The notes under the pieces were generated by a model. It had not been told where the DNA came from, did no database searches, and saw only the letters and a program-made list of their open reading frames with translations. From the NCBI RefSeq assembly GCF_039645975.1, contig NZ_CP147918.1:434001-498000 (forward strand): a DNA stretch of 64,000 bases, in the 5' to 3' direction. This stretch comes from Sulfurimonas sp. HSL-1716. GTDB lineage: Bacteria > Campylobacterota > Campylobacteria > Campylobacterales > Sulfurimonadaceae. The position numbers and the translations under genes are program-made. This document shows, piece after piece, positions 1-7,946 of the stretch (its first letter is position 1; every line of letters begins with the position of its first letter).

Positions 1-837
1 TAACGGCTCAGTGTTAAATACAGTATGTACACCGATATAGTCTAGATCGTTTCCGTCAGATCCGTGTTTTGTATTGTGTTTACCGTAAAGTGAAGCATCC
101 CAATATGTTTTCTTTGTATCTTTTGTATTGTTGCCAAGAACATGGAATGTAAGTCTTGCTTCATAATCCATACCTTTTTTTGCTGCATAATAAGTACTGT
201 CATTAGAACCTTGTGCCGCATGGTAACCTTCACCGTTGTAGACACCGATCTCAGTTGAAACATATTTCGTATTAGTTTTGAAATCGACACCAAGGTCTGC
301 AGAACTGTCAAGATGCGCACCGTTACCTTGCTCAGCGAACGTTTCTAAGATATTACGGTAATGCCAAGAGTGACCCTCTGCATAATCCAACCAAGTAGTA
401 TGTGATTGACCGATCTCTACGCCTGTGTTTGGAAGAATTTTATCTAAGTAAAGATAAGCATACTTGATACGCATAGTTTTATCTCCGTCTCTGCTTGTTG
501 TATCTAAAGTGATACGGAAATAATCTTTAGGATTTTCTAAAAGATGAGCTTTTACCTGGAAGTACATACGTCTTAATTCAAATTGACTTTCGTCCGGCTT
601 TGTAGAATTGTGTGTTCTGTAATCAGTATTTTGGTATCCTACATATGCTAGCATACTAAAGTCAAGTTTGCCTGATTTAGTGAACAGAGAAGTTGCTTTT
701 GGCATTTCGATCGCAGTACGACCTTCGCCGCCTTTTGTGAAAACTTGACCGTTCGAGTCTGTATAGAATTGAGCATCTGCAGATGCAACTGTTGCGATTG
801 ACAATGCTGCCAATGTAGATAATACTATTTTTTTCAT
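1..837 (-). CDS. Outer-membrane porin, 5' part (runs off the window edge)
   Basis: Read on the reverse strand from an ATG at 837, the frame stays open for 279 codons to base 1, so the C-terminal half lies outside the window. The start is preceded by a good AGGAGAG ribosome binding site (about 845-851). The first 20 residues (MKKIVLSTLAALSIATVASA) form a typical Sec signal peptide with an AXA cleavage site. The mature part alternates polar and aromatic residues in short strands (for example FELRRMYFQVKAHL and MRIKYAYLYLDKI), as in porins of the phosphate-selective OprO/OprP type. Diffusion of small solutes across the outer membrane is the likely role. The family assignment is by recognition; substrate is not visible. 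A paired direct repeat lies upstream (885-903). Confidence 0.75.
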   Translation of the reverse strand, partial: MKKIVLSTLAALSIATVASADAQFYTDSNGQVFTKGGEGRTAIEMPKATSLFTKSGKLDFSMLAYVGYQNTDYRTHNSTKPDESQFELRRMYFQVKAHLLENPKDYFRITLDTTSRDGDKTMRIKYAYLYLDKILPNTGVEIGQSHTTWLDYAEGHSWHYRNILETFAEQGNGAHLDSSADLGVDFKTNTKYVSTEIGVYNGEGYHAAQGSNDSTYYAAKKGMDYEARLTFHVLGNNTKDTKKTYWDASLYGKHNTKHGSDGNDLDYIGVHTVFNTEPL

Positions 838-884
838 TTTTGAATCTCTCCTGTTTTTGTTACCGACATTTTAAAATCTAAAGA

Positions 885-903
885 TTACATAACGGTTACA
901 TAA
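885..903. promoter_or_regulatory. Tandem direct repeat, possible operator of the porin gene
   Basis: TTACATAA occurs at 885-892 and again at 896-903, an 11-base period that puts both copies on the same face of the helix. It lies about 50 bases before the porin start. Such spacing is typical of sites for dimeric response regulators such as OmpR/PhoB types. The regulator is unknown and the sequence does not match the published Campylobacter pho box. Confidence 0.35.
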
Positions 904-1003
904 AGACTGCGGTTAACACTCTGTTATCCTTATATATGTAAGCGTTTATGTTGTGGAACTTTTTTTGCTTTATTTGTCTAGATGCTTTAAAGAAGGGATG
1001 TAG

Positions 1004-1804
1004 ATGGAAATTGTACTGCAGAACAATCTCATTTTGATCCGTACCGATTTTAATACATTGAATCAGGAATGGATAAGAAGCTTTTTGATAGAACACTCGA
1101 AAAACATGCTCTTTTTGCCCAGAGCCGTTTTGGTGTTTCAAAACCAATCCCTGGTGGAAAGCCGAAAAGAGTTCTTAGAAGAGCTCGGTTCTTATCATGC
1201 CAAAAAACATGATCTTTCGCAGGAGTTTTTTAAAAGGTCGCTGCTCAAACTAAAAAACAAACCGATAAAGATAGAACTTTTAAGTATGCAGGATATCCAG
1301 GCCGTAAGCGTAGAGTTATACGCAAGAGACAGGTATACCGTAGACATCTCTTTGTTTTACCCTAATTCATGGGTTATGAGCTTTTTAATAGGACAGTTCG
1401 GCATATATGTATTAAACACTACCGACAGTTCCATATCTCTGGATGTCAGCGATTCGAGATCAAGGACAATGCTCGAGCGTGTGCTGAACAAAAAAAATGT
1501 CCTGCATTATGAGATTCAGTACAGTTATGACAGCGATTTTTTGCGGCGTCTGTATAACGGCTTTTCCATGTTTGATTATGATGAGCACAGTGATGAGAAC
1601 ATCGATCAGATGATTCACTTCTACAATGTTTTGGAGTGTCCCGTAGGGGCGTCATTGGATACCATAAAGAAAAATTACAAGAAACTTGTACGGGTATATC
1701 ATCCGGACCGAATTTTTCATACGAGCCCCACTATGCTCGATCATTATACGGAGAAGTTTCAGCTTCTTCAAGAAGCGTACAGTGCACTCAAGATCGTCAG
1801 TTAG
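1004..1804 (+). CDS. J-domain protein with an unrecognised N-terminal domain
   Basis: The last 60 residues (about 205-266) form a DnaJ J domain: helix II is IKKNYKKLVRVY, followed by the diagnostic HPD at 233-235 and helix III (TEKFQLLQEAYSAL). J domains stimulate ATP hydrolysis by DnaK/Hsp70. The J domain is C-terminal, whereas DnaJ and CbpA have it at the N-terminus, and there is no Gly/Phe region, zinc finger or substrate-binding domain. The first 200 residues are not recognised; they show no signal peptide or membrane segment. A client-specific Hsp70 co-chaperone is likely, but the client is unknown. The ATG at 1004 follows AGAAGGG. The stop overlaps the convergent neighbour by four bases. 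Confidence 0.8.
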   Translation: MEIVLQNNLILIRTDFNTLNQEWIRSFLIEHSKNMLFLPRAVLVFQNQSLVESRKEFLEELGSYHAKKHDLSQEFFKRSLLKLKNKPIKIELLSMQDIQAVSVELYARDRYTVDISLFYPNSWVMSFLIGQFGIYVLNTTDSSISLDVSDSRSRTMLERVLNKKNVLHYEIQYSYDSDFLRRLYNGFSMFDYDEHSDENIDQMIHFYNVLECPVGASLDTIKKNYKKLVRVYHPDRIFHTSPTMLDHYTEKFQLLQEAYSALKIVS

Positions 1805-2739
1805 ACATAAGGCGGTTCAAATCCTTGGATCAGATCGTTTGGCGAGATGTTTTTTAACAGGATAGAAAAATCATCGGCACAGTAAAGTGCGAGATTGGGA
1901 CTTTGGCTGTGTTGCAGTTCGTTTGAGAATCCGCGTTTTGAAAAAAGCAGAACTTTGTTGGGAGTTATCCCGAGTTTATTGCATTTTTCCAAAAGTTTGT
2001 GCACCTCTTTTTTATTTATTTTATGGTTCGTCCACTTGCATTCGCCAACATATATCTTCATGCTTTTTGTAATGGCCAGCAGGTCTATCTCTACGTTGGC
2101 ATCCCAATAGCTGCCGCTTGTAAGTATCTGATCGTCTCTTGTATAATAATCGAGCAGTAGTTCTGAAAGTTCTTCAAAGACCAGACTGGTGTAGCTGCTT
2201 TGGTGTGTCTGGAATCTTTTTAAGAAGTTTTCGTAGTTTCCGACTTCGATCTCTCTTGCAAAGGGTGTTATAAAGTAGAACCAAAACCTGATAAAAGGTT
2301 TTGTAAAGCGCATTTTGTGCGAGATACGGTGGCGGGCGATCTCACGTTTGAGCTTTTGGTCGGGATGTATTTCTTTGGGATGTCTTTCTCGTGAGTGCTG
2401 CATCTCCAAGATGTTGTTATTTTGTAAAAAATCCAGTGCCGCTCCGCCGTTGCCGTTGTTGAGTCCCGCACGGCTGAAAGCTTTGAATATGCGTCTGTCG
2501 CCGATGGCGAGGGCGTGAAGCAGACGCGAGTATTCGCTCTCGTCAAGCGAAAGTGCGGCGAGTTCATTATGCAGATGTCCGTAGTTCTCAAGGATCACGG
2601 ATACTATAAGCTCATCGAGCGGCTTGTCTATGTCTATCTGCCATCCCAGACCGCCGAAGATGGAAAAGTATTCTATCTGCTTTTCCATATCGTTTGGGTA
2701 GTGTCTGGCGTAAAATGACCTGAACTGTTCTAACAGCAT
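1801..2739 (-). CDS. DUF234-type protein with PD-(D/E)XK nuclease-like core
   Basis: A 312-residue protein. Residues about 140-270 resemble the DUF234 domain usually found at the C-terminus of archaeal-type DEXX-box ATPases. Within it, VEIDLLAI (D219) followed by VGECKW (E233, K235) fits the D...ExK signature of the PD-(D/E)XK nuclease fold. The Walker A/B ATPase domain that normally precedes DUF234 is absent; the first 130 residues are helical and unassigned. A DNA- or RNA-cleaving role is an inference from the fold signature. A reverse-strand TATAAT (2774-2769) lies about 30 bases before the start, back to back with the promoter of the permease gene. The 3' end overlaps the J-domain gene by four bases. 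Confidence 0.65.
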   Translation of the reverse strand: MLLEQFRSFYARHYPNDMEKQIEYFSIFGGLGWQIDIDKPLDELIVSVILENYGHLHNELAALSLDESEYSRLLHALAIGDRRIFKAFSRAGLNNGNGGAALDFLQNNNILEMQHSRERHPKEIHPDQKLKREIARHRISHKMRFTKPFIRFWFYFITPFAREIEVGNYENFLKRFQTHQSSYTSLVFEELSELLLDYYTRDDQILTSGSYWDANVEIDLLAITKSMKIYVGECKWTNHKINKKEVHKLLEKCNKLGITPNKVLLFSKRGFSNELQHSQSPNLALYCADDFSILLKNISPNDLIQGFEPPYV

Positions 2740-2768
2740 TTAGCTTCTATTTTCTTTTGCATGAGTTT

Positions 2769-2790
2769 ATTATAACGAATGTAGTATAAT
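2769..2790. promoter_or_regulatory. Back-to-back -10 boxes of the divergent 2739/2797 genes
   Basis: TATAAT is present on the reverse strand (2774-2769) and on the forward strand (2785-2790), only ten bases apart. The forward box stands six bases before the ATG at 2797. The two genes probably compete for or share polymerase. Confidence 0.5.
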
Positions 2791-2796
2791 ATTTTT

Positions 2797-3756
2797 ATGA
2801 TTTTACTGATGAAAAAAATATCATATCTTGTTTTGATGCTTCTTCTTATCTCCGTCATATCGTTCCTGGCGATCCACATCGCACCCAACAGTTTTTTCAG
2901 TGCTGGCGAATTAAATCCGAATATGACACCAGAAGCGCTGGCAAAGCTCAAAGCGGTCTACGGTCTTGACAAACCGCTTTTGTACCAGTATCTGGACTGG
3001 ATGAAAAATATTCTGACGCTCAATTTCGGCGTCTCTTTCGTGACGGGACAGGATGTGAGCGCAGAGATCGCAAAACGCATCCCCATAACGCTGAGTATCA
3101 ACATAGTCTCTCTTCTTCTTGTTTTTTTCATATCTATCTATCTCGGGATAAAAGCAGCTTTAAAAAACGGGCAGAAAAGCGATTATCTTATCCGTCAGTT
3201 CTCATTGTTCTCCTTTTCTATGCCCTCTTTTTATCTTGCTCTTTTGCTTATCATGCTCTTTAGCGTAAAGTTGAACATCCTGCCTTTTTCCGGGCTTCAT
3301 TCTATGGATGCAAAGAGCGGGATATACTATTATCTTGATATGGCGTGGCATCTTATTTTGCCCGTCGGGGTCATGAGCTTTGTAGGTCTTGGAAGCATGG
3401 TGATCTATATTCGTTCATTGACGCTTGAGATACTCAAAAGCGATTACTATTTCTTTGCCAAGGCCAGAGGTCTGAGCGAGAAGATCATATTGCGAAAGTA
3501 CATCATGCCAAATCTCCTGCCGCCCGTCGTGACGCTTTTAGGGCTTTCTCTTCCCGGGCTTATCGGAGGAAGCGTTATCTTAGAGTCGATATTCGGGATA
3601 GACGGAATGGGAAGGTTTTTCTATATGAGCGCGCTCAGCCGGGACTACCCTTCTATCATGGGGATACTGATGATAACCGCATTTTTGACGCTTTTGGGAA
3701 ATATGATCGCCGATTTTATACTTTTCAGATTAAACCCTTATGCAAAAAGAGGCTAA
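2797..3756 (+). CDS. Orphan DppB/OppB-family ABC transporter permease
   Basis: This 319-residue protein has six hydrophobic segments and the order typical of DppB/OppB permeases: a first membrane helix, an external region with the LYGLDKP-like motif (here VYGLDKPLLYQYLDWM), then the core with the EAA-type cytoplasmic loop (FFAKARGLSEKIILRKYIMPN). Such proteins form half of the channel for di/oligopeptides or nickel. The partners normally encoded next to it (DppC-like permease, ATPases, binding protein) are absent here, so it is orphaned or its partners lie elsewhere. Start: ATG 2797 would be leaderless behind TATAAT 2785-2790; ATG 2809 (MKKISYL) is an alternative; neither has a Shine-Dalgarno sequence. 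The stop overlaps the convergent NDH-2 gene by four bases. Confidence 0.82.
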   Translation: MILLMKKISYLVLMLLLISVISFLAIHIAPNSFFSAGELNPNMTPEALAKLKAVYGLDKPLLYQYLDWMKNILTLNFGVSFVTGQDVSAEIAKRIPITLSINIVSLLLVFFISIYLGIKAALKNGQKSDYLIRQFSLFSFSMPSFYLALLLIMLFSVKLNILPFSGLHSMDAKSGIYYYLDMAWHLILPVGVMSFVGLGSMVIYIRSLTLEILKSDYYFFAKARGLSEKIILRKYIMPNLLPPVVTLLGLSLPGLIGGSVILESIFGIDGMGRFFYMSALSRDYPSIMGILMITAFLTLLGNMIADFILFRLNPYAKRG

Positions 3757-4970
3757 TTCATAAGACTTTTTATTTTTTTAAGCCCTTTTTTGCATCTTTG
3801 ATGAAGCGGGTATCTGTAGCTCTTTTCTATAAATTTTTTTAAAAAATACGCTTTCTTTCCGCTGAATTTTAGAATGTTCATGACCTCTCCGCATCCGAAT
3901 CTGCCGCCTAAAGATGCAAAAAATCCCTGCAGTTTTATACTTTTTGTCTGAAGTTTCTTATCCGATATCTCTTTGAGTATGTTTTGCGAAACATAATCCG
4001 CACTGAGTTCTGCAGTCTGTGCTGTAGGAGGCAGACGGGTATCGGATGCCGGGTCGAACATATCGGCGTTGTCGCCGATGGCGTATACTTCTTTATGATC
4101 TATGAGTCTAAAAAACTCATCTACTGCAAGTTGCCCTTTTTTATTCTTTTTTGCATCCATGTTTAAGACAAGATCGCTGGAGGTTATGCCTGCCGTCCAG
4201 ATCAAAAAGTTCATATCTATTTTCTGTGAATTGTTCAGTATAACGCAGTCTTCCATCACTTTCGTGACACGGGCATTCTTTATGATGTTAATTTCAAGGT
4301 CGTTTAATCTTTTTTCGGCTTCCTCCTGCATAAAAGCGGAGTTTGAAGGTAAAAGTTTTTCATGGGAGTTGATAAGCGTGATGTTTATACCGCTGCAAAG
4401 ATAGCCTGTGTCTTTGTAGAACTCTCTTGAATAGTTCGCCATCTCGGACGCTATCTCGACACCGCTGAGCCCGCTGCCGGTTATCACTATGTTGAAGTTG
4501 GCGTCTAAAGAGCATTTTCCTTCGCTTTCTATTTTTTTATAGATAAAATACTCAAATTTCTGCTTGAATAAAAGAGCGTTCTCAAGAGATTTGATTCCGT
4601 GATAATGTTCTTTCAATCCTTCGATGGAGTCAGGCAGCAGAGTCTGTGCTCCGCTGGCGATGATAAGATAGTCGTATTTGTAACGGTTTTTGGTCGTTAT
4701 GATCTTTTTCTTTTCCAGATCAAAACGTAAAACCTCCTCATGTAAAAACGTTACTGCATCGTTATAGCTTGCACAGTACGTATAGAGATCGATCGCAATA
4801 TCCGAGAGGTTTATCTGACTGGTCAGATAGTCGTATACGTCGGTCTGAAGGTAATGATAGGAGTTCTTATCTAGGAGATAAAGTTCTATATCCTTACATT
4901 TGGACAGGTGAGAAACCGCTCTTATACCTGCATATCCGGCACCGATAATAAATAGTTTCTTTTTTTCCAT
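3753..4970 (-). CDS. Type II NADH:quinone oxidoreductase-like flavoprotein
   Basis: A 405-residue protein of the two-dinucleotide-binding family. GAGYAG at 10-15 is the N-terminal FAD-binding turn; TGSGLSGVEIASE (about 172-184) is the NAD(P)H-binding turn; YAIGDNAD near residue 298 is the second FAD contact. This order is typical of NDH-2, which passes electrons from NADH to quinone without pumping protons. The cysteines expected of sulfide:quinone reductase are not evident. The C-terminus is basic (KKAYFLKKFIEKSYRYPL), which could lie on the membrane. A reverse-strand TATAAT (4983-4978) is only seven bases from the ATG and there is no Shine-Dalgarno sequence, so the mRNA may be leaderless. 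Confidence 0.8.
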   Translation of the reverse strand: MEKKKLFIIGAGYAGIRAVSHLSKCKDIELYLLDKNSYHYLQTDVYDYLTSQINLSDIAIDLYTYCASYNDAVTFLHEEVLRFDLEKKKIITTKNRYKYDYLIIASGAQTLLPDSIEGLKEHYHGIKSLENALLFKQKFEYFIYKKIESEGKCSLDANFNIVITGSGLSGVEIASEMANYSREFYKDTGYLCSGINITLINSHEKLLPSNSAFMQEEAEKRLNDLEINIIKNARVTKVMEDCVILNNSQKIDMNFLIWTAGITSSDLVLNMDAKKNKKGQLAVDEFFRLIDHKEVYAIGDNADMFDPASDTRLPPTAQTAELSADYVSQNILKEISDKKLQTKSIKLQGFFASLGGRFGCGEVMNILKFSGKKAYFLKKFIEKSYRYPLHQRCKKGLKKIKSLMN

Positions 4971-5030
4971 AGAGACGATTATACATTATTAACGGGAAAT
5001 TTAATAGGAGGGTAAGAGAGATGAGATGTT

Positions 5031-5053
5031 GCGGGCAAGAAACTCTTGCCTGC
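5031..5053 (-). terminator. Hairpin after nusA
   Basis: A nine-pair stem with one mismatch (5031-5039 with 5045-5053, five-base loop) just downstream of the nusA stop. There is no clear U-run after it, so its strength as a terminator is uncertain. Confidence 0.4.
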
Positions 5054-5060
5054 AAAAGTT

Positions 5061-6200
5061 TTAGCTAAACAGAGCCTGAAGCGCGTCTACGCCGTCTTTT
5101 TGTTCACCCTCTTGAGTTGAAGCGTTTTGAGATGAACTACCGTCTTGTTCGATCAGTTCGATGGTCATTCCCGTCAGCATGGATGCCAGACGGATATTTA
5201 TCCCGCTTTTTCCGATCGCTTTGCTTTTTTGATCCGAAGGAAGAGTGACGATCGCTTTTACCGGTTCGCCTTTTTCATTTTTTTCGATCTCGATATGTGA
5301 GATGATGGCAGGACTCATAACACGGGCCATAAAAAGTTCGGGGATGGTTGTGTACTCGATACAATCGATGTTCTCGCCTAAAAGCTCTTCACTGACAGCA
5401 TTGATACGCACGCCTTTTACTCCGACGGTCGCTCCGACTGCGTCGACTTGCGGATGCATGCTAAGCAGCGCTATCTTCGCGCGCTCTCCGGGAATGCGCG
5501 CCGCTTTTTCGACCAAGACCACTCCGTCGGCAATCTCGGGTACTTCAAGTGTTAAAAGCTGCTCCAAAAATTTTGGCGAAGTACGCGAAAGTTCTATCTG
5601 AATACCGTTTTGTTTATCTATGTTTACACGGCGCACGACTGCTTTTAAAAGATCGCCCACTTTAAAATGTTCGCCTTTAATACGGTTTTTCATAGGCAGG
5701 ACCGCACGAACCTCGTCCACTTCGATATAAGTGTTCTGGTCCGAATCCACAAGTGTCACGCGTCCGGTCACGATGGTGCCTATTTTTGAGTTGTATTTGT
5801 TGTAAAGTTCATTTTCTACGAGTCTTTGTACATGATACTCGATTTCGTTATGCAGACGTCCCGCTGCGGTGCGTCCGTAATCTTCCAGGCTGTGGTCGAT
5901 CTGAAGCTGATCTTCAAGTTCGACATCCTCATCAAGTTTTTTCGCATCGCTTAAAGAGATATATCCACCCGATATCTCTTCGTCTTGTAATCTTTCGTCG
6001 TCGTCTGCTACGACGATGATGGTTTGAAAGAGGTGCATCTTTTTTGTTTTATTATCAATATCTGCTTCAAAAGTAAAATTAGGATTGATCACACGTTTTG
6101 CAGTTTGGACGAAAGCTGTTTTAAGCGCTTCGATAACATTGTCCGGTTGTAACCCTTTTTCGTGAGCAATTGCATCGACGATATCTAAAATTTTTTCCAT
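5061..6200 (-). CDS. nusA: Transcription termination/antitermination factor NusA
   Basis: A 379-residue NusA. The N-terminal RNA-polymerase-binding domain spans about 1-125, an S1 domain about 130-200 (KIGTIVTGRV... LPMKNRIKGEHFKVGD), then two KH domains about 225-345 (the GKSGINIRLASMLTG loop marks KH2). It stops soon after KH2 and so lacks the acidic repeats of E. coli NusA (495 residues), as in most bacteria outside the gammaproteobacteria. It binds elongating RNA polymerase and affects pausing and termination. The gene is not next to infB or rimP; it is alone and divergent from the HP0268-family gene and miaB, an arrangement I recall from Campylobacter jejuni. The start follows AAGGGA. 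Confidence 0.96.
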   Translation of the reverse strand: MEKILDIVDAIAHEKGLQPDNVIEALKTAFVQTAKRVINPNFTFEADIDNKTKKMHLFQTIIVVADDDERLQDEEISGGYISLSDAKKLDEDVELEDQLQIDHSLEDYGRTAAGRLHNEIEYHVQRLVENELYNKYNSKIGTIVTGRVTLVDSDQNTYIEVDEVRAVLPMKNRIKGEHFKVGDLLKAVVRRVNIDKQNGIQIELSRTSPKFLEQLLTLEVPEIADGVVLVEKAARIPGERAKIALLSMHPQVDAVGATVGVKGVRINAVSEELLGENIDCIEYTTIPELFMARVMSPAIISHIEIEKNEKGEPVKAIVTLPSDQKSKAIGKSGINIRLASMLTGMTIELIEQDGSSSQNASTQEGEQKDGVDALQALFS

Positions 6201-6262
6201 AAGTATCCCTTGTTTAGGTGGTTTTCATAAAAAATAGTATATTAAAAAGGAGGTTTATTTTT

Positions 6263-6328
6263 ATGAAGAGAATGATTATAGCAAAAACTTATTTAAAAAA
6301 CGTTTTAAATACTATGACAACTACTTAA
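6263..6328 (+). CDS. Possible 21-residue leader peptide
   Basis: An AAGGAGG sequence (6247-6253), a perfect Shine-Dalgarno, stands nine bases before an ATG that opens a frame of 21 codons (MKRMIIAKTYLKNVLNTMTTT). It lies between nusA and the HP0268-family gene, upstream of the latter's own -10 box (6352-6357). No similarity is recognised. It may be a real small protein, a leader peptide, or chance. Confidence 0.3.
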   Translation: MKRMIIAKTYLKNVLNTMTTT

Positions 6329-6351
6329 TCGAATATTTATTGAATTTTTAA

Positions 6352-6357
6352 TATAAT
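6352..6357 (+). promoter_or_regulatory. -10 box of the HP0268-family/miaB operon
   Basis: A perfect TATAAT in AT-rich DNA, 28 bases before the ATG at 6386. Campylobacterota sigma-70 promoters depend mainly on the -10 box; no -35 is expected. Confidence 0.55.
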
Positions 6358-6385
6358 GCAAATAATTATATAGCAAGGATTATAG

Positions 6386-6631
6386 ATGGAATTAAAATTA
6401 GCTCGTGTTGAAGTTGACCAAAAGCCGAAAAAGATCGATCTGAAAAAGATCGAGGAGAGTGCGCAAAAAGAGGGATCGGTGATCTTTTATTTTGATCGTG
6501 AAAACTCGCATAAAGATCTTTTGGCACTGCAAGATCATATAGAAGCTTCGGGAAGAAGTTTTTATATGCGCGAAGTAAAATACGGACTGGCAGACAACGA
6601 GTATATGTACGAAGTTCACATACTGGCTTAA
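6386..6631 (+). CDS. HP0268-family small nuclease
   Basis: An 81-residue protein (MELKLARVEVDQKPKKIDL...) that matches HP0268 of Helicobacter pylori in length, in the central VIFYFDRENSHKDLL segment and in the YMYEVHILA C-terminus. HP0268 has been described as a Smr-like protein with DNA-nicking and RNase activity. As in H. pylori, it stands immediately before miaB (nine bases apart), which suggests a role in RNA metabolism. AAGGA at 6375-6379 sets the start. Assignment is by recognition; activity of this copy is inferred. Confidence 0.7.
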   Translation: MELKLARVEVDQKPKKIDLKKIEESAQKEGSVIFYFDRENSHKDLLALQDHIEASGRSFYMREVKYGLADNEYMYEVHILA

Positions 6632-6640
6632 GGTATCGAT

Positions 6641-7942
6641 GTGAGTAAAAAACTCTATATAGAGACTCTCGGCTGTGCAATGAACGTTCGTGATTCCGAA
6701 CACATAATAGCCGAACTCAACGAGAAAGACGATTATACCCTGACCGAAAATTCGGGTGAAGCGGATCTTATCCTCATTAACACATGTTCAGTCCGTGAAA
6801 GGCCGGTGCAAAAGCTTTTTTCGGAACTTGGCATGTTCAATAAAGTAAAAAAAGAGGGTGCGAAGATAGGCGTATGCGGATGTACGGCGTCTCATCTGGG
6901 TCAAGACATCATAAAACGCGCACCTTACGTCAACTTCGTTTTGGGTGCAAGAAACGTTTCCAAAATAGGCGAGGTTCTGCATAAAGACAAATCCGTCGAA
7001 GTAGATATCGATTACGACGAATCGGATTTTGCGTTCAAGGATTTCCGCTCATCGCCCTATAAAGCTTATATAAACATCTCCATAGGCTGCGACAAGCAGT
7101 GTACGTATTGTATCGTTCCAAAAACGAGAGGCGAAGAGATCTCCATACCTGCGGATCTGATACAAAAAGAGGCGCAAAAAGCTGTTCAAGGCGGAGCAAA
7201 AGAACTCTTCCTGCTCGGACAAAACGTCAATAACTACGGCCGCCGTTTCAGCGGCGAGCATGAAAAGGTCAACTTTACGGAGCTATTACGCCGTATCTCC
7301 AAAATAGAGGGTTTAAGACGTATCCGTTTTACCTCTCCCCATCCGTTTCATATGGATGATGAGTTCCTAGAGGAGTTTGCCAATAATCCAAAAATATGCA
7401 AATCGATGCATATGCCGCTTCAAAGCGGTTCTTCCAAAGTCCTAAAAGAGATGAAACGCGGATACACGAAGGAGTGGTTTTTAAACCGTGTGGAGAAGCT
7501 CAAATCGATGGTGCCCGAAGTCAGCCTGAGCACAGATATAATAGTTGCATTTCCGGGTGAGAGCGACGAGGATTTTTATGATACGCTCGATGTCATGCGC
7601 CAAGTCGAGTTTGAGCAGATATTCAGTTTTAAATACTCTCCGCGCCCTTTGACCGAAGCTGCGGAATTTACGAACACGATAGACGAAGAGATAGGCTCTG
7701 AGAGGCTTTCTACGCTTCAAGAACTGCAAAACGAACTTCTGGATAAGAACGTTTTTAAACTGCTGGGCAAGGTCTATGAAGTTTATTTCGAAGAGCTGCG
7801 CGCCGACGGGTATGTCTCGGGCAGAAGCGATAACAATCATCTTGTGAAAGTAAAAGGGAGTGAAGAACTGCTCGGAAAGTTCGCGGACGTAAAAATAACC
7901 GAGGTCGGCAGAGTGTCTTTAGTCGGTGAAATAGTAAAATAA
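6641..7942 (+). CDS. miaB: tRNA-2-methylthio-N6-isopentenyladenosine synthase MiaB
   Basis: A 433-residue radical-SAM methylthiotransferase. The N-terminal UPF0004 domain (about 1-115) carries three cluster-binding cysteines (LGCAMN, NTCSVRE, CGCTA). The radical-SAM motif is CDKQCTYC near residue 150, and a TRAM domain ends the protein (about 368-433). It adds a methylthio group to i6A37 in tRNAs reading UNN codons. The start is GTG at 6641, because the overlapping ATG at 6639 hits a stop at once. It is probably cotranscribed with the HP0268-family gene and with the acyltransferase five bases downstream. Distinguished from RimO (14216) by the QN/NVNNYG region and by context. Confidence 0.95.
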   Translation: MSKKLYIETLGCAMNVRDSEHIIAELNEKDDYTLTENSGEADLILINTCSVRERPVQKLFSELGMFNKVKKEGAKIGVCGCTASHLGQDIIKRAPYVNFVLGARNVSKIGEVLHKDKSVEVDIDYDESDFAFKDFRSSPYKAYINISIGCDKQCTYCIVPKTRGEEISIPADLIQKEAQKAVQGGAKELFLLGQNVNNYGRRFSGEHEKVNFTELLRRISKIEGLRRIRFTSPHPFHMDDEFLEEFANNPKICKSMHMPLQSGSSKVLKEMKRGYTKEWFLNRVEKLKSMVPEVSLSTDIIVAFPGESDEDFYDTLDVMRQVEFEQIFSFKYSPRPLTEAAEFTNTIDEEIGSERLSTLQELQNELLDKNVFKLLGKVYEVYFEELRADGYVSGRSDNNHLVKVKGSEELLGKFADVKITEVGRVSLVGEIVK

Positions 7943-7946
7943 AGTA

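Noticed and set aside
42-320. Reverse-strand 92-codon reading frame
   Set aside because: It is out of frame within the porin gene, whose own frame has a signal peptide and stays open to the window edge.
2730-2951. Reverse-strand frame opposite the start of the permease gene
   Set aside because: It overlaps a well-supported gene and its divergent promoter, and its sequence shows no protein-like pattern beyond the mirrored hydrophobic helix.
3753-4970. Sulfide:quinone oxidoreductase
   Set aside because: Sequence order fits NDH-2 better and the conserved SQR active-site cysteines were not found.
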